NCBI GenBank assembly: GCA_027604685.1
Contig: JADHYX010000001.1
Coordinates: forward strand, 5,045-69,044
Direction of reading: 5' to 3'
From: Lobulomyces angularis
Taxonomy: Eukaryota; Chytridiomycota; Chytridiomycetes; Lobulomycetales; Lobulomycetaceae
Length of the DNA stretch: 64,000 bases
Of this stretch, positions 37,332-50,948 are shown one piece after another. The notes beneath the pieces were generated by a model. The model had not been told where the DNA came from and ran no database searches. It saw nothing but the letters and a program-made list of their open reading frames with translations. How positions within the stretch are numbered: the stretch's first letter is position 1; each line of letters starts with the position of its first letter. The translations under genes and the position numbers were made by a program.

Positions 37332-38035
37332 TTAAAGATTAAAAGTTTGGTTAAAATATTCCATAGTCCAATCATTTTTACTCAATAAATGAGGTCTCAA
37401 ATAGACGTAAACGTCAACTTCTAATTCTGTTTGATCTTTTAATACAACAGAAACTGTATTTCTTATGTACTCCTTGAAAAAATGTGTTAAAAAATAATTC
37501 TTATTTTTGTTATCATACATTTCCTTCAAAATAATCTAAAAGTTTAACGTGATCTGTTGATTGTGGAAAAATGACACAACCTTCAACTGTAGAACCTAAA
37601 ATTTTTATTTTCAAGATAAACAAAATTGAATAAAAGTTAAAAGTTTTTTTTAAAAAAATTATACCTTCTTTTGAAATTATGCCTGGGTAAGATTTTCCTA
37701 ATAGGAAAAAATACAGTAATTAATTTTTTTTTTTTTTTTTTTTCTAATTTAATTTTTATTTTGTACCTTCAACAGTATATCTATGAAAATTTTTTAGAGT
37801 TGCACATTTAGTAACTAATTTATTATCTGATTTTACCTTTTAAATTTTTATGTAAATAATAGTTAAATGCAATTTTCACTGTAATTTATTTTACAACTGT
37901 ATTGTAAACTTTTTCATTCATCAATGTTCCATAAGCGAAAATCGGTCTAGGAGTAGAGGATTGATTTGGTTTAACATTAACTAAACATGTTGAAGTTGGA
38001 TGGAAGAATTGTTCTTTGGAATTTTCATTTTTCAT
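37332..38035 (-). CDS. Gamma-glutamylcyclotransferase-like (AIG2 fold) protein
   Basis: Small enzyme of the GGCT/AIG2 family, which releases 5-oxoproline from gamma-glutamyl substrates. Motifs: PIFAYGTLMNEKVY (substrate loop), LKNFHRYTVEG, KSYPGIISKEGS, VEGCVIF and LLDYFEGN/EYIRNTVSVVL, with the family's conserved Glu in FEG. Five exons. A reading-frame jump at about 37514 is explained by a 47-nt intron (gtatga...ttcaag) that joins FEGN to EYIR exactly where the family continues. The other introns are near 37862, 37766 and 37659. Start ATG at 38035. The substrate cannot be deduced. Confidence 0.82.
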
Positions 38036-38766
38036 TTTTAATAAAAAGATTTTCACAAATTTTTTTAATACAATTAAAAGTATCTAAAAAGTATAGAGGA
38101 AATGTACAATGGATACATGTTGCATGGGATACAATTGGACTAGGAAATAGGCGATTTTGATAAGTACTCTTCATAAACAATTGGCATAAGTTAAATAGCT
38201 TGCCCTAGCTGATCTGTTGTAAAAGAATTAACTTTCTTTATTTGCAATTAAATGCAGTAACTTCTCAATTAATTTTATAATATTCTGTTTTTTTTGAACA
38301 TGATGGAATCGTCTTCGTATTATCCTCCTTTAGTTCAGCCCATTGTGAAAAGTTGGATGGTATTTTTAAAAAATACGAATATGGAGAAGGCAGTTTCTAA
38401 TGTAGTATAATTTTATTGACCATATTTTTTATTTTTCTTTTTTTCTTTACTATTTACATTTGTCTTTTTTCTCTCTTTGGGAGAAAATATTATATATTTT
38501 GACAAAAAAAAAAAAAAAGTTAAGATGATATCAAATTATTTTAAATTTTTGTTACTATAATTTTTTTTTTTGGGTATTTAAAATAACACGAAAAATAGAA
38601 AAGTTATAAAAAACTTTTTTAAAAATTACTTAAAATAAATGTAATAATACTAACAAAAAAAAAAAATAATAATAATAATTCTATTAAGTTAATGCAAAAA
38701 AAAAAAAGAAAAAAAAAAAATGTCCAGCAATATGTAACTGAAATAAATTTGAAAATGATTGATTTA
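38036..38766. other. Intergenic
   Basis: AT-rich spacer between two - strand genes, with long A runs near 38500 and 38700. A 36-codon ATG frame at 38300-38410 on + is too short and featureless to call. Confidence 0.5.
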
Positions 38767-41700
38767 TTATTTTTTCTTAAATTTTTTTTTCGGCGGACCA
38801 TCCTCGAAAGCACTTCCACTTTTACCCATTTTCTCGTAAAACTCTTTTACTCTATCTTTTTTTTTTCTTAAACTTTTTTCTTCACTGAGAGCTTTTTTCT
38901 TTAAATATACTTCCTTCTTTTCTTTATCTTTAACTTTTCTTTTTAAATCTTTTTCATTTTTTATTGTATTTATTTGTTGGATCAAACTATACACTTTTTT
39001 TTCATCTGCCTCCATTACAACCGCCCGCTTCTGCAAGTAAGTCTTTTTTTGTTGCTTTTTTAACAATTTTGGTTTGGTTTTAAATGGCAATTGGCTTTGC
39101 AGTGATTTTGGAACTTTTAACTTGTTGAAGACTCTAGGTTTTCTCTCAATTTCCTTAAATAAAAAAGATTTAGTTTGCAAACAAAACTTAACATTATTAC
39201 AAACCTTATATGTTGAATCTACCAAATTTGGTACTGCTAACCCATTTTCATAACGTACTTGACCAGTTGACCTCATACCCTTCCATTCTGTATTACCACC
39301 AATCAACAAAGATGAAACGGGGTTATAAAGTTTCTTTGGTTTTACCGGATACCAAGCTCGCAGAAAGACAATATCTACAAAAATTACATTTCCTTAAAAA
39401 AAATTTTAAAATTACCACTCATCAAAATTTTATCTTCAAAAGTAGCCCTAAAAGCACCTTCAGGTTTCTAAAAAAAGAAAAATTTAATGAGATAACATAA
39501 TCAATTATTCATTTACCGTTAAATATTTTTTAACTTGTCCTCTAATTCCTGAAACTGTTCTGATACTAGCTCCTTCGAATTTTGCAACTTCTAATGAAGA
39601 AGTAAACATATCCTTAATAAATGCAGTGTGTTTATAGATTTTTATTGGAGTTCCAATTAACTTTAACTTTTTTACAATTTCAACGCTTTTGTTTATATCC
39701 AGGACCACTCCAGTAGCCGCAATTCTGAAATTTGACTAAGAAAAAAAAACCAAATTAAAGTTAAGTAAGAAAGTAATTATTTTTATCATTTTATGATAAA
39801 CAAATTTTAAAATTAGTTTATAAGAAGTCATAAAAATACCGTATTGTCGGATAAAGTTTGAAATGCACAAAAACCCGTATTTGGTGATGAAATGGGACCT
39901 TAAAGTAAATCAGTTTAATTTTAAAGTTATTATATAAACCATAAAATGTAGCTAGACAATGCATATGTTCCGGTGTATATTTTAAAATTCTATTTCGACT
40001 TCCATCATCAAGGGAATACATAGGTAATGTCTGAAACCTTCGCCATCCTAATGAAACTACAAAAGGATCGTTGCTTTTTAAAATTTTTTTGTACCAACGG
40101 TGTCTTTTCAATCTCACTTGAATAAATCCAAAGTTATCCTCGCTACTTAAAATCCCTCCCACTATTACAGGGTAGCAAGGATCAAACTTTTCTATGAATT
40201 CTTTTGGCATTTGGTGAATAACTATTCTGACATATTGACCGGGTTTGTAACCTTCTAATTTCAATTTGGTAGTTTCATCAACTCCCTCAAATTCTTTATC
40301 GTTAATGACTTTTTGATGAGCAAATTCTGCTTTAGTTTTTTCAAATATATTAGAAGAGTTTAACGGTGAATCAGACATATCCGAATCCGAATCATATTGT
40401 GCATCAAATTTTTTTTTCAAAACTTCTTTTTTTCTCGCTAGGTCTGCTTCTTCAGATATTTCTGTGGACTCTGCTTCAACTTTTTCACCTGACTCTAGGT
40501 CTTCAAAATCTCCAAAAACCTCCTCCTCCTTGTTCTCTTCATTCATTTCTGAGTCCCCTGTAATAAACATGTGCCTAATTGAGTCTAAAAATTCCTCTGA
40601 TCCCCACTCTTCGGCTAAATCATCATTTAATATTTCAACTTTACTGGTATCAATCGCTGATAAGGTAATATTTTGAAAGTTTTTTTTTTTTTTTAATTTA
40701 AACATATTGGTATCATCCAAATCAGACATTTCCTCCTCAACAGAATCCAAATCTTCGTCTAACGATGGTTCAGGGTTATTCGAGTCGCCATATATTAAGT
40801 ACATCAAATTTTTTTTCCGCTGCTCAGCTTTTGCCTTGTGATAATTTATACTGGCCTTCGATGCTAAATTTTCCTTCCAATTGAAACTGTCAATTTCCAA
40901 GTCATTAGGAACATTTTCGTCATAATCATCTTCTAAAATTTTTCCATCAAATAGATCAGAACCTTGATTGAATTTTTCGAGAACTTCACGGCCACGATGT
41001 TCAATGATTTCCTCATCCCCACTCAAGTCATCATCGCTATCGGCAAAAGCAATATCAATATTTTTCTTTGCCTTTAAGCTCTTTTTCTTATTTTCGTTTT
41101 CTTCAATATTTGCGTACTTAAAATCCTTATCGACTCTTCTTCTTTCCCCTGTTTCTAAATTTCCATCATCTGACTCTTCCTCAAAATCTTCTTCATCTTC
41201 AGAACTTTCTTCCTCACTGTTAACATCTGTAAATAATAAACTTCATTACAAAAAATTTGGAAAGTTACCAGTAGAAGAATTATCTTCGTCGTCTTCAGAA
41301 TCATTGCTAAGTGGCAACTCATTCTCTTCCTCCTCCTCCTCATTACCAAATAATATTCTTCTTCTAGTGCGGTCATTTTCAACAACATTTTCTACTACAT
41401 AAGGAAGATCATTAGCCTTCATTGGAGTTGAAGAGCTAAAGATTTTTACTTCAGAATTGCCGATCTGATCAACTAAAGTTTGCTTTGTATCCTGCAAATT
41501 CATAACCATCTTTTCCCCTGAAGACTTTTCAAAAATTTCATCATCTCCTCCTTGCGGTTTATTAAAGTTGCTTCTAACATTTACATACACAGCATCCTTA
41601 TCATATAATATGCCCGCGACATCCGACATTGGGGCGTAAATCAATTTTTGCTTTTCATTTAAGGATCGTCTAACTTTTTGCGCCATAGGGCATGGATCAG

Positions 41701-42911
41701 GAAGAATAGAAATATCTGCAACAATAGAATCACCGACCCCTTCGAAATTTAATAAAAAAGCCAAGTATTAATATCAAAAATTTACCTGCTATGTGAACTT
41801 TAGATCCTTCTTTCAAATTTGTTCCTCTGGTATAACCATACAATGTAACAGTTCTGTCACATTTCGGGTTGTCAGCTATATCTGCAGGATCAGTAATATC
41901 TTCCACACGATCAATAAGTAAATAAGGATGCGTATTTCTCCATACAATAGGTCTAAATTTCATAACACTGATAAATCGACAAAGATTTACAATTTCATTT
42001 TTTGGATATTTGTTGTTTATCAACCCAGAGAGGTAAAACAATTTAGCCCCTTGATATATTTCAGTCCAAAATCTGTGTTTTAATTTTTTTTTAGTCGTTT
42101 TTAATCTTTTGTTGTCCTTAAAATGATCCAAATGCGTCAGGATACCCATAATTTTTGGGAAACCATGTGTTTGTAGAATATTTAAAAATTCAAATGTTTC
42201 CTTAATAAAAAGTTAAATTGGAATCAAAAAGGAAAGAATTAAAGGATATTGTAAAGTGTGATAGCAAAAACGGTTTTGCTAAACAACTCTCAAATTTTAA
42301 ATGTCGCATACCATTTCAAAACCAAAACTTGCATCAATCATTAATAAAACAAGATCTGTAACTTTTGCCAAATCAATCATGGAATTCAAGTCGTTATTTG
42401 CTTCAAAAAATGTCAATCGTCGATGCTTGCCTATTCTAATAAATAAATGAATATACATATAATTCATACCACTAACTACAGTGATCGGCCCTTTTATTTC
42501 ATTTAGGTTATGCTTTGTGAATTTTTTAACAAGGGAGCGTATCTATAATAAATAAAATGAATAAATACTTGAATTTTAATATTAATAGCACCAATGTAGT
42601 TTTACCACATTTTGGTGGTCCTACAACGGCTATAACAATTGGAGGTGGTTCCAAAGTTGACCTATCAATTAAGGGAACATGAAGTTTATGCTCACTATTA
42701 TCCAAATTTCTTCTAGCAGAGCGCTCGGCTCTTGCGCCAGAATTAAAAGCAAACGCCTTATTAGAAAAATTTACAAAATCAAAGTTGATAAAAATATTAC
42801 TTTCGGGTTATTCTTTTGTTGATTTTTCGGTTGTTTCTTTTCTTTTTTCTTATCAGCTTTCCTTCCAGATTTTGGAGCTGTATGCTGCTTTCTATCTACA
42901 TTTTGATCCAT
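38767..42911 (-). CDS. BMS1: Ribosome biogenesis GTPase BMS1
   Basis: BMS1 is the essential nucleolar GTPase of the small-subunit processome that delivers Rcl1 to pre-ribosomes. The start (ATG 42911) is Lys/Gln-rich ([15 protein letters not shown]). The G domain shows the P-loop [13 protein letters not shown] and [14 protein letters not shown], followed by [16 protein letters not shown]. Then come [18 protein letters not shown] and [18 protein letters not shown] (translation-factor beta barrel). A very acidic middle (about 40400-41390) is followed by the conserved C-terminal part: [65 protein letters not shown] and [19 protein letters not shown]. The tail is very basic. About ten short introns. 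Roughly 1,050-1,100 aa, near yeast Bms1. It is divergent from mitochondrial EF-G2. Confidence 0.95.
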
Positions 42912-43843
42912 TATCCAAATGTTAACTGAATTGTATTAAAAAAAAAAAAAATAAAAAAAAATGTTGAATTCTGCAAAGGATGTTTGCGCTATCAAAATTT
43001 TATGAATTCTTCTATGATAAAAGTTGTTTTATTTGAGTCGATGTGTGAAATTTGCAATGATGAAATTGAGTAGTCTGGGTGGAAAAGTTGATATTTTTTT
43101 TTCAATCATTTACCACGTTCAAAAATTTTGAAACTAAGTAATTATATTTTAAAAAAGATTCATCAAGACGATTGAAAATTTTTGATAAACTCATGTAAGC
43201 AAGTTGTCATGAAAACGTTTGACATCTTTGAAATTTGTAGTTAAAGAAAACTGCATTAGCTTGTTTTTAATCATATAATTTGTGTGATGTAGATGTGCAA
43301 ATGGAAAAAAAATAATGAACTTGCAAAACTGTAGTGATATTTTACTAAAGCGTTCACCATTCATTTTGTGGAATAAAATTTCGTCACAGCAATTTATATC
43401 CTATCTAAATTACTTATTCTACTGTAGCATCAATATTGCCTTGCCCGTTACATATAGAAATAGGTTAAAAAAGAAAAACTGCCGTTAATGCAGAGCTAGT
43501 TAATAGATCGAATAAAACATGAACAGTTGTTTAGAACAACGTATAAAAGGAAAATTCAGCAACCATTTTTTTGCCATTCGAAAATTGAATATATATATTC
43601 TTAAAAATTCTTTTACAAAAAGTTTTATTTTAAAACTCTGTACATCAAATAAATTTTTCATTGATCTCAACTTTCTTATTCCACCAACCTGTTTCACTTT
43701 TTCATCTCATAGAGAAAGATCTAATTGATACTTAATCTGAGTAGCATCTTCTAAATGAAATGTTTTATTGAAGAATTATTAATTTATTTTAATTTTCAAT
43801 CATTACTTTTTAACTTTTTTCGTGTGTAACAAGTAGTAAAATC
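42912..43843. other. Divergent promoter region
   Basis: About 930 bp between BMS1 (-) and mitochondrial EF-G2 (+). Open frames on both strands around 43500-43728 are antisense to each other and lack coding texture. I see no gene. Confidence 0.55.
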
Positions 43844-46803
43844 ATGAATTGGTTTGCATACTGTAAATCAATTAACTCATGTTTTTTAAAAAAGAATGTT
43901 TTTGCTGTTAACATTTCCAATAGTTTAAGATTTTCTTCATCTATAGTTGATTCAAAAAAAATTCGGAATATTGGAATTATTGTAATGTTTAATTCCACCA
44001 GGTTCTAGCTAATTTTAAGATTTTTGAATTATTTAGTCACATATTGATGCTGGAAAAACTACAACCACGGAAAGAATTTTATTTTATGCAGGTCATATAA
44101 ATAAGTTAGGAAGTGTGGATAAAGGTTTGAACATTACTGGGATCTTCATTTTCGTTGCTAGTTCTATACATACTCATCTTAAATATAAAACTTTTTTACC
44201 TATAATTGATGCCACTCATCAAATACTAACAATGAATTTCACTAAAATTTAAAGGGTCTACCGTAACTGATTTCCTTCCACAAGAACGAGAAAGAGGAAT
44301 CACCATTCAAAGCGCTTGTATTCCTTTGGGTTGGAAAAATCATCTAATAAATTTAATTGATACTCCAGGGCACATTGATTTTACCATGGAGGTAAATAAA
44401 AACTAAAAGTTAAACAGCTTTCCAGAATTTAAATATTTGGATTTATTTAAAATGTATTGAAACATTTATAATGAAAGGTTGAGAGATGTTTAAGAGTACT
44501 TGATGGTGCAGTAACCATAATAGATGGGGTTGCTGGGGTTGAAGCTCAGACAGAAACCGTAATTAGAATTTTGAATAATGTTTTTAAATCTTTTATTTAG
44601 GTTTGGGATCAAGCAAATCAATATCAGATACCAAGAATTCTATATATTAACAAAATGGATAGGGAAGGAGCTAGTGTCAGCAGAAGTTTAAAAGAATGCA
44701 GTGCGAAGTTGAAGGGGTAAATTGTGATTTCAAAAAACCTATTTTTTAAACATTGCTAAGTTGGGGTAAACCACTACTGTGTCAATGGCCGATAGTTTTA
44801 GATGGCAGTGCAAGAGTGAATGGGTACGCACCAAATTTTCATTTTTATTACTAAGAGTAAGAAGAGGTGGTAGTGGGGGTGCAGGATTTGAAGGAATTGT
44901 TGATTTAATTTCTTGGGAAAAGCTTCATTTTGACAAGGATACTTTTGGAACCAAAATTTTTAAAACCCCTATGGCACCTTCTGCGGATCTGGCATTATGT
45001 GCATTATACGAGGAGTCGCTGCAGGCAAGAACAAATTTAATTGAACAGCTTAGTGACGTTGATGATGAGTTACTTGAATCATTCCTGAATGAAGCTAATG
45101 GAGACCCATTAAAAGTAAGAGTAATTGACATAAAAAATGCGATAAGAAGAATGACACTTAGCGGAAAAAGTATACCAGTTTTCATCGGTGCCAGTTTTAG
45201 AAACATTGGAGTTCAACCTCTGATGGACGCGGTTGTCGACTATTTGCCATCTCCTTGTGAGCGACCGCATGCAGCGGCAATCACCACAACTAAAGATGGA
45301 GATAAAGTGGCAAAGATTTCTTTAAAAAATGACCAAATGTTCGCTTTAGCGTTTAAAGTGACCCATGATCCAATGCGAGGTGCTTTAGTATTTGTAAGAG
45401 TGTACTCAGGTGAGAATTGTACAAATTAAATGATTGCCCATTATTTTTACTTTAAAAGGAATTCTGGAAGCAAAGTCAGTTTTAATTAATACTTCACAAA
45501 ATCAACAAAAAGAGAGAGCAACCAAACTTTTACAGGTATATGCTGATGATTATGAGGAAATAACCAGTATTGGAGCTGGAAATATAGGAGCAATACATGG
45601 CTTAAAATTTACCAAAACTGGAGATACCCTTACAAATAAAATAAATAATAAAGCAATTACTAAATTAAAAGAAATAACTCTACCGCCACCTGTATTCTTT
45701 TGCTCAGCGGAACCCTATAGGTTTTAAATATTGTTTTCTTAATTTGACTTACTTTTTCTTTATTATGTAGTAAGAGCGACGAACGTAATTTTGAAGAGGG
45801 GTTAAATGCATTAATTAGGGAAGATCCTTCAATTCGCTTGAGTGTAAGTAACGACACAAAACAAACTTTGATCGGTGGTATGGGGGAATTGCATCTTGAA
45901 ATCGCTTTAGGTAAAATCTTCATTTACGTTAATCACATTATTGTCACTATGTCCTTAGGCAGACTAAGGGATGTTCACAAAGTCGACGTTAGAGCAGGAA
46001 ATGTGGTGATTGGTTATAGGGAATCATTAAATTTTGATGAAAATTTTACACAGGAATCTTCGTTTGTGTATGATAGAGATTTTTTAGGAAAGAAAGCCTG
46101 GGCATCCGTGACTGTTCAATTGAAAACTTTAGGTGACATTGAAACATTGAGAGATCACGATGAAGTTAAGGAGGGGGATGGAAACAAAATCCTGATAAAC
46201 TTTGAGGAATTAGGATTATCTAGCTTTGTAAATATGGCAAACAATAAATCGGACATATTAGAAAGCTTAAAATCTGGAATTCAAGGTGCATTTTCTAGAG
46301 GTCCGTTTTTAGGTTTTTCGATGACAAATTTAAGTGTCAAAGTTACACGTGTTGAAAAGCATCCTATTTCTCCAGAGTTAACAACTATAACTGCAATTAG
46401 AGCAGCTGCATTAAGGGCAACTCAGCAAGCCATCTTAAAAGCTGCAGTTGTAGAATACGCCCAAACTAACCCTTTTGGAAAATTTGGTATTTTATTAGAA
46501 CCGATAATGAACGTAAATATAAGAATCCCAGAAAAGTATGGTGGCATGGTGGGAAGAGACCTTGGTGGTGTGAGACGAGGTCAGATTTTATCTTTAGAAA
46601 CTGAAGGCGAAGAGATCTCTCATAATGAATTTTCTAGAAGAATAATCAAATCATTAGTTCCCTTATCTTCGATGATGGGATATTCTACAGCACTCAGAAG
46701 TTTAACTCAAGGAACTGGTAGTTTTTCTATGAATATAAGCGGCTATGGTTTAGTAAATCAAGATAAATTGAAAACTGTTATTAAAGTTTTTAGGGGATAT
46801 TAA
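43844..46803 (+). CDS. MEF2: Mitochondrial elongation factor G2 (ribosome recycling)
   Basis: A translational GTPase that, in the GFM2/Mef2 branch, splits mitochondrial ribosomes with the recycling factor rather than translocating. The first 40 residues are basic, Ser- and Asn-rich (mitochondrial presequence). G motifs: [19 protein letters not shown] (G1, split by an intron), [12 protein letters not shown] (G2), [16 protein letters not shown] (G3) and [11 protein letters not shown] (G4). Domain II has [24 protein letters not shown], domain [20 protein letters not shown]. The C-terminal domains end with [19 protein letters not shown] and [21 protein letters not shown]. About eight introns are in frame. 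The loop after 'VNG' needs an intron at about 44820-44870 to reach [12 protein letters not shown] favour EF-G2 over EF-G1, but a phylogeny would settle it. Confidence 0.92.
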
Positions 46804-47137
46804 AAATTAATTTATTTTTAGTAATGTTTAAAACTTTAATTTATTATTTTTAAATTATTTCATTCATATTTTTTTAATAGATAAATATAACTAAGTTTAA
46901 TATTTTCAAGCTATTTACTAAAAAGATGAGGCCTTCCAATTGTTTGAAAGTTTACTTCTTTGACTTTTTCAAAAAATCTTAATTACTAAATACTACTCAA
47001 CTTTCATTTAATGATATAAATAATATATACTTTAATTTAAAAAAAAAAAAAAAAAAAAAAATATTAAATATAAATGTTCACGGTAATATACTAGTTTTTT
47101 TGGTGGTAGCAAAATTGTAGAAGAAAATCTAAATGGG
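46804..47137. other. Intergenic between convergent genes
   Basis: AT-rich spacer between the 3' ends of MEF2 and the EPL1-like gene, with a poly-A run of about 22 near 47040. Nothing else seen. Confidence 0.6.
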
Positions 47138-49816
47138 TTATTTAACAGCCAAAGTCGAAAGTATTTCATCTCCGTCAACCAAACTAGTTTCTTCTAGATC
47201 CGTTAAACCAGCAGATGGTAAAAGATTGGCCGCATTAGTTGCAGAAGAATTGTTGATACTAGGTTGGGTTTGAGGTAAACTAACCACAGGGAACTGATGC
47301 TGTGGTAAAAACATACGCTGTTGATGCAAAAGCCTTTGCTGGTATTGTTGATGCTGAAAAAAAATATTATTCTGCGGGTATGGAATACCATTTTGTGAAA
47401 ACATTTGCTGTTGCTGTGGAATTTGTGCTCCAGCAGGATATCTGGCATTAGGATAAAATTGCATATTTGGTCGAATCGGCTGCTGTCCTGTTAAAGGATA
47501 TTGACCGTTCTTCGGCGGTGAAATTGTTGAAGTAGAGGGTAAAATTGGTATATTATTAGAGGGATTTGGTAATATTAGAGTATTGGCACCATCTAAAAAT
47601 TAGATATCTTTTATTAAAAAAGAAGAAAAACACATCGTCCTTACTTGGTGCTTGCTGAATAGGAGCATACTGCGATTGCATTGCGGCGTTCTTCTGAGAA
47701 ATTTGCAGCATATTTTTTAATGCAGATTGACGAGGATCCATTATATCTTTTTTTTTTGTTGAAGAACTATCCTTTTTATTTGATTTTTTGATGGTTTCGG
47801 TAGCAGTGTTCACATTTGAAACTTTTTCATCACTTTTACTATCAGTATCTTTATTTTCTAAAGCCGTTAAGGAAGGTCTGCTTAAAGCTAGTGCTTTTTT
47901 ATTTGCTTTTGTGATATTATTATTTGGCAAAGATGAAATGTGGAAACTTTGATTTATTGATTGGTTATATAGTTGCGCCCGCTTCTCATGATTATACGGA
48001 ATAATTGTTGTTTGTTCTGGAAAACTAGGTTTATTCATTAAGCTTCTGCATTCAGCTTCGTTTCCTGGAGCCAAATTAAATGCTCGGTACATAGTAAACC
48101 TAAAAAGTTCATAAACTTAAGGTGTTTAATAAAATATATAAAAACCTTGCTTGCTCTTCAAGTTCAACAATTTTATCTTCGATATCTTCATCTGAACAAT
48201 CAAATTTCCATTTTTTGATAAATTTTGTTTCAAATGTATCCTCCTCTTCAGAATCAGTGTTTTTTGTGATATATTTTTCACATCTCACCAAATTCAAGAG
48301 TTCATTTCGATTATAATGACGATCAAAAATGATCCTTCCTCCTCTGCCGACTCTTCTCCTGATTAAAAGATTTTGTCGCCCAATCAAAGGTTGTTGAATT
48401 TTCGTCAAATCATCAGGAGAATCAAGATGCGAAGTTGCAGATTGTAAAGACCAAAAATTATGACCAGGATGTGCTGGTAGTTGAGGTATATAGGGATATT
48501 CTGTGAAGTCACCAACTCCATCTTTTTCATCTGTCAACCTTCTCTTCTTGATACGCGACTCAATTGGTTGCGGCTCCAGTGACGATCCTTTGTCCCATAT
48601 AGCAGAATCTCCTTTTTTTAAGCTAATCTTAATTTTGGCATGCGAATTACTTCTTTAAAAAAAAAAAGCTTATTACAAAAAAAAAAAAACAAAAACTAAT
48701 ATACTTGTTATATTTTCTTCGCGCCTTTTCTGGGCTATTTTCAACATCCTGCGATGTCGTTGCAATGCCTAAAATTTTTTTCATCTTTCGAACTTTAATG
48801 CGTGCTTCAAACACGTCAATTTCAGATTTAAGTAACTCTTTCCTAAGTTTTTCTCTAGTACAAACCAATTCTAATATCTCTCGAGCTTTCTTCATCTCGT
48901 CTCTAAGCTTCTTCAATTTTTCCAACGAAAGTGTATCACACCTTCTCGTTTTTCTCATCGTTTTTATTTCACGCCTTCGGAAACAAACATATGGATCATT
49001 TTCCACCCCAAGAGCCTCTTCATGCACTAACGAAGGAGTAATTGCCTTCCCTTTTCTTTCAACATATCGCCTTGTCTTCCACCATGAAAAAACTTTATCA
49101 AAATACTGCTTTAATTCCAATGTTTGCGGGCTATGTACTTGAACCAACTCATAAAACTCTTCTAAGCTTGGACACTCCCCTGTTAGCTAAAAAAAAAAAA
49201 ATTTTTTTATAATTTACATTACATAACTTAATGTCATATTTGAAATTAAGCAATTTTTCTAACCTTCTCTTTCGCCAACATTTCAAGGTGAGACATTATG
49301 TCCTCAAACCCATCTTCGTTCAACTTTCTGCTGTCAGTAGTTTCATTTGCCCAAATTTCTTCCTCTAGCCACGCCATATCTCGCTCATCTAAGTTATAAT
49401 GAGCACCTATACAGTCTTCAATTTGGCTTGAAAACTTTATTAGGGTTTTAGGCTCTACAAATTCAGTTTTATAAAATTGTTGAAAATTTTTTAGATTGAC
49501 TTTTGTTGCATCGGGGGTGGGTATATAAACACTAGCATGACTTTCCCCCGTATGTTTAGAATTTAAGGCAACTTGTAAATGGTGTTCCTATTTTATTTTG
49601 AGTTGGAAAAAAAAATTTGGGTCACGTGATCAAATAATGAAACCATACCTCTTCTTCTTCTTTCTCTACTCCAGTTGCAATAACTGCGTTAGATCTATTC
49701 AAAGAATTTGATTCATCCAAATCAGGTAGATCGTCTTGTCTGTGTACGTTTAAACCTTTTTTAAAATCGACTTTTCTACTTCGCAAACCACCACTATGGT
49801 GACTATTGTTAGTCAT
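47138..49816 (-). CDS. EPL1: Enhancer of polycomb-like protein Epl1 (NuA4 scaffold)
   Basis: Epl1 holds the Piccolo NuA4 core (Esa1, Yng2, Eaf6) together for histone H4/H2A acetylation. The EPcA domain is clear: SRKVDFKKGLNVHRQDDLPDL, ATGVEKEEEEEHHLQ, ASVYIPTPDA, IEDCIGAHYNLDERDMAWLE and LTGECPSLEEFYELVQ. Then come FSWWKTRRYVERKGKAI and PYVCFRRREIKTMRKTRR. The middle part has GRQNLLIRRRVGRGGRIIFDR, and the C terminus is Gln/Asn/Pro-rich like many chromatin scaffolds. Start at 49816 is fixed by the family N terminus. Five or so introns. An open frame without ATG lies just upstream, and its TGA overlaps this ATG. Confidence 0.93.
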
Positions 49817-50948
49817 TTGCTACTACTTGAATGAGAAAAAATTGGTAGCAACTGATAGAGCTTGATTATGCAGTTCTTATTTTGATGGTATTTTTTACTT
49901 TTTGAAAGTAGGTTATTGATGTATACAGCCTTTAAAACAGGTTTTTTTTGATTTTTTTTACGAGGTGGCGTAAATATTTTGCTTTTTTTTGTGTAACAAT
50001 CGAAATCTAAAAAAAAAATATTTGTCAAGTTTCTAGCTTAATTTGGTTTGAAGATTCAGTTCGATTCAAACGCACGCTAATTAGATGAAGTCTTTTTCGT
50101 TTAAAAAAAAATTTTTTTTTTTTTTAGCTCTCCGTTTTCCACATATTCTGTCTGGTAAAAACGCGAAATTTTTAATTAGTAATACAAGAAATCTTGCCAT
50201 TTACTCACAACATCAAGATTAATAGATTAAAATTTTGAATGCGATAAATCTGTAAAAAGAATTGAGAAGAATAAGTTTGGAAATTGAATTATTTATCCTT
50301 TTAATAGTCATCATTTTTGTAATATTCACGATTATACTAATTTAAAACTGAAATTTTAAAATTTTGTAATTTAAAAATTTCAATTAAAGTTATAATATTC
50401 GAATAATTCTGATACAGCAAAAAAGAAATCAACAACAATATAGTAATAAGTTATGAAAAATAGTGGAAATAACCTTTTTTGAATATAATTAAATTTCTGG
50501 AATAGTGTGAAAAAATCAAGGAATAAGGGAATAGAATAGGTCCTTTTTTTTATATACAATATATTTTTTTAAATTTTTTTATTTATTTTTACTTGAAACT
50601 TTTTTTTAAACTGTAAAGCACTAAAGTAAACATGGTGATGTATAGACTTGGACAATATGTTTTTTTAATTCAGGACAAAAATAAATTAAACAGTTACACA
50701 AAAAATTTTTAAAAATACCTGTCTTCAACATCATTTGGCAAGAGTAGCGAACACTACTCAGGAAAAATAATGAAAGCAATTTAAATCTTGTGCATTAAAT
50801 TTTTTAATTTATATAAATACCAAAATTAAAAAAAAAAAAAAAAATTAAAAAAAAAATTATATAAAATAAAGTCAAATTAAAATTTATATACATTTGAAAT
50901 AAAAAGATAACTGTTACAATAGAAGGCATTAAATAAATAAAAACTTAT
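49817..50948. other. Intergenic upstream of EPL1
   Basis: About 1.1 kb of AT-rich sequence. On - an open frame of about 70 codons (to 50028) abuts the EPL1 start. It has no ATG and would need an upstream exon at the acceptor near 50008, so I treat it as 5' leader sequence. Nothing else seen. Confidence 0.5.

Noticed and set aside
37500..37560. Apparent frameshift in the AIG2-like gene
   Set aside because: A 47-nt intron (gtatga...ttcaag) joins FEGN to EYIR in frame and matches the family, so no frameshift is needed.
38300..38410. 36-codon ATG frame on +
   Set aside because: Too short, with no family resemblance and no splice support.
43500..43728. Opposed open frames of 65 and 69 aa
   Set aside because: They are mirror frames of each other with no conserved feature; they lie in the divergent promoter between BMS1 and MEF2.
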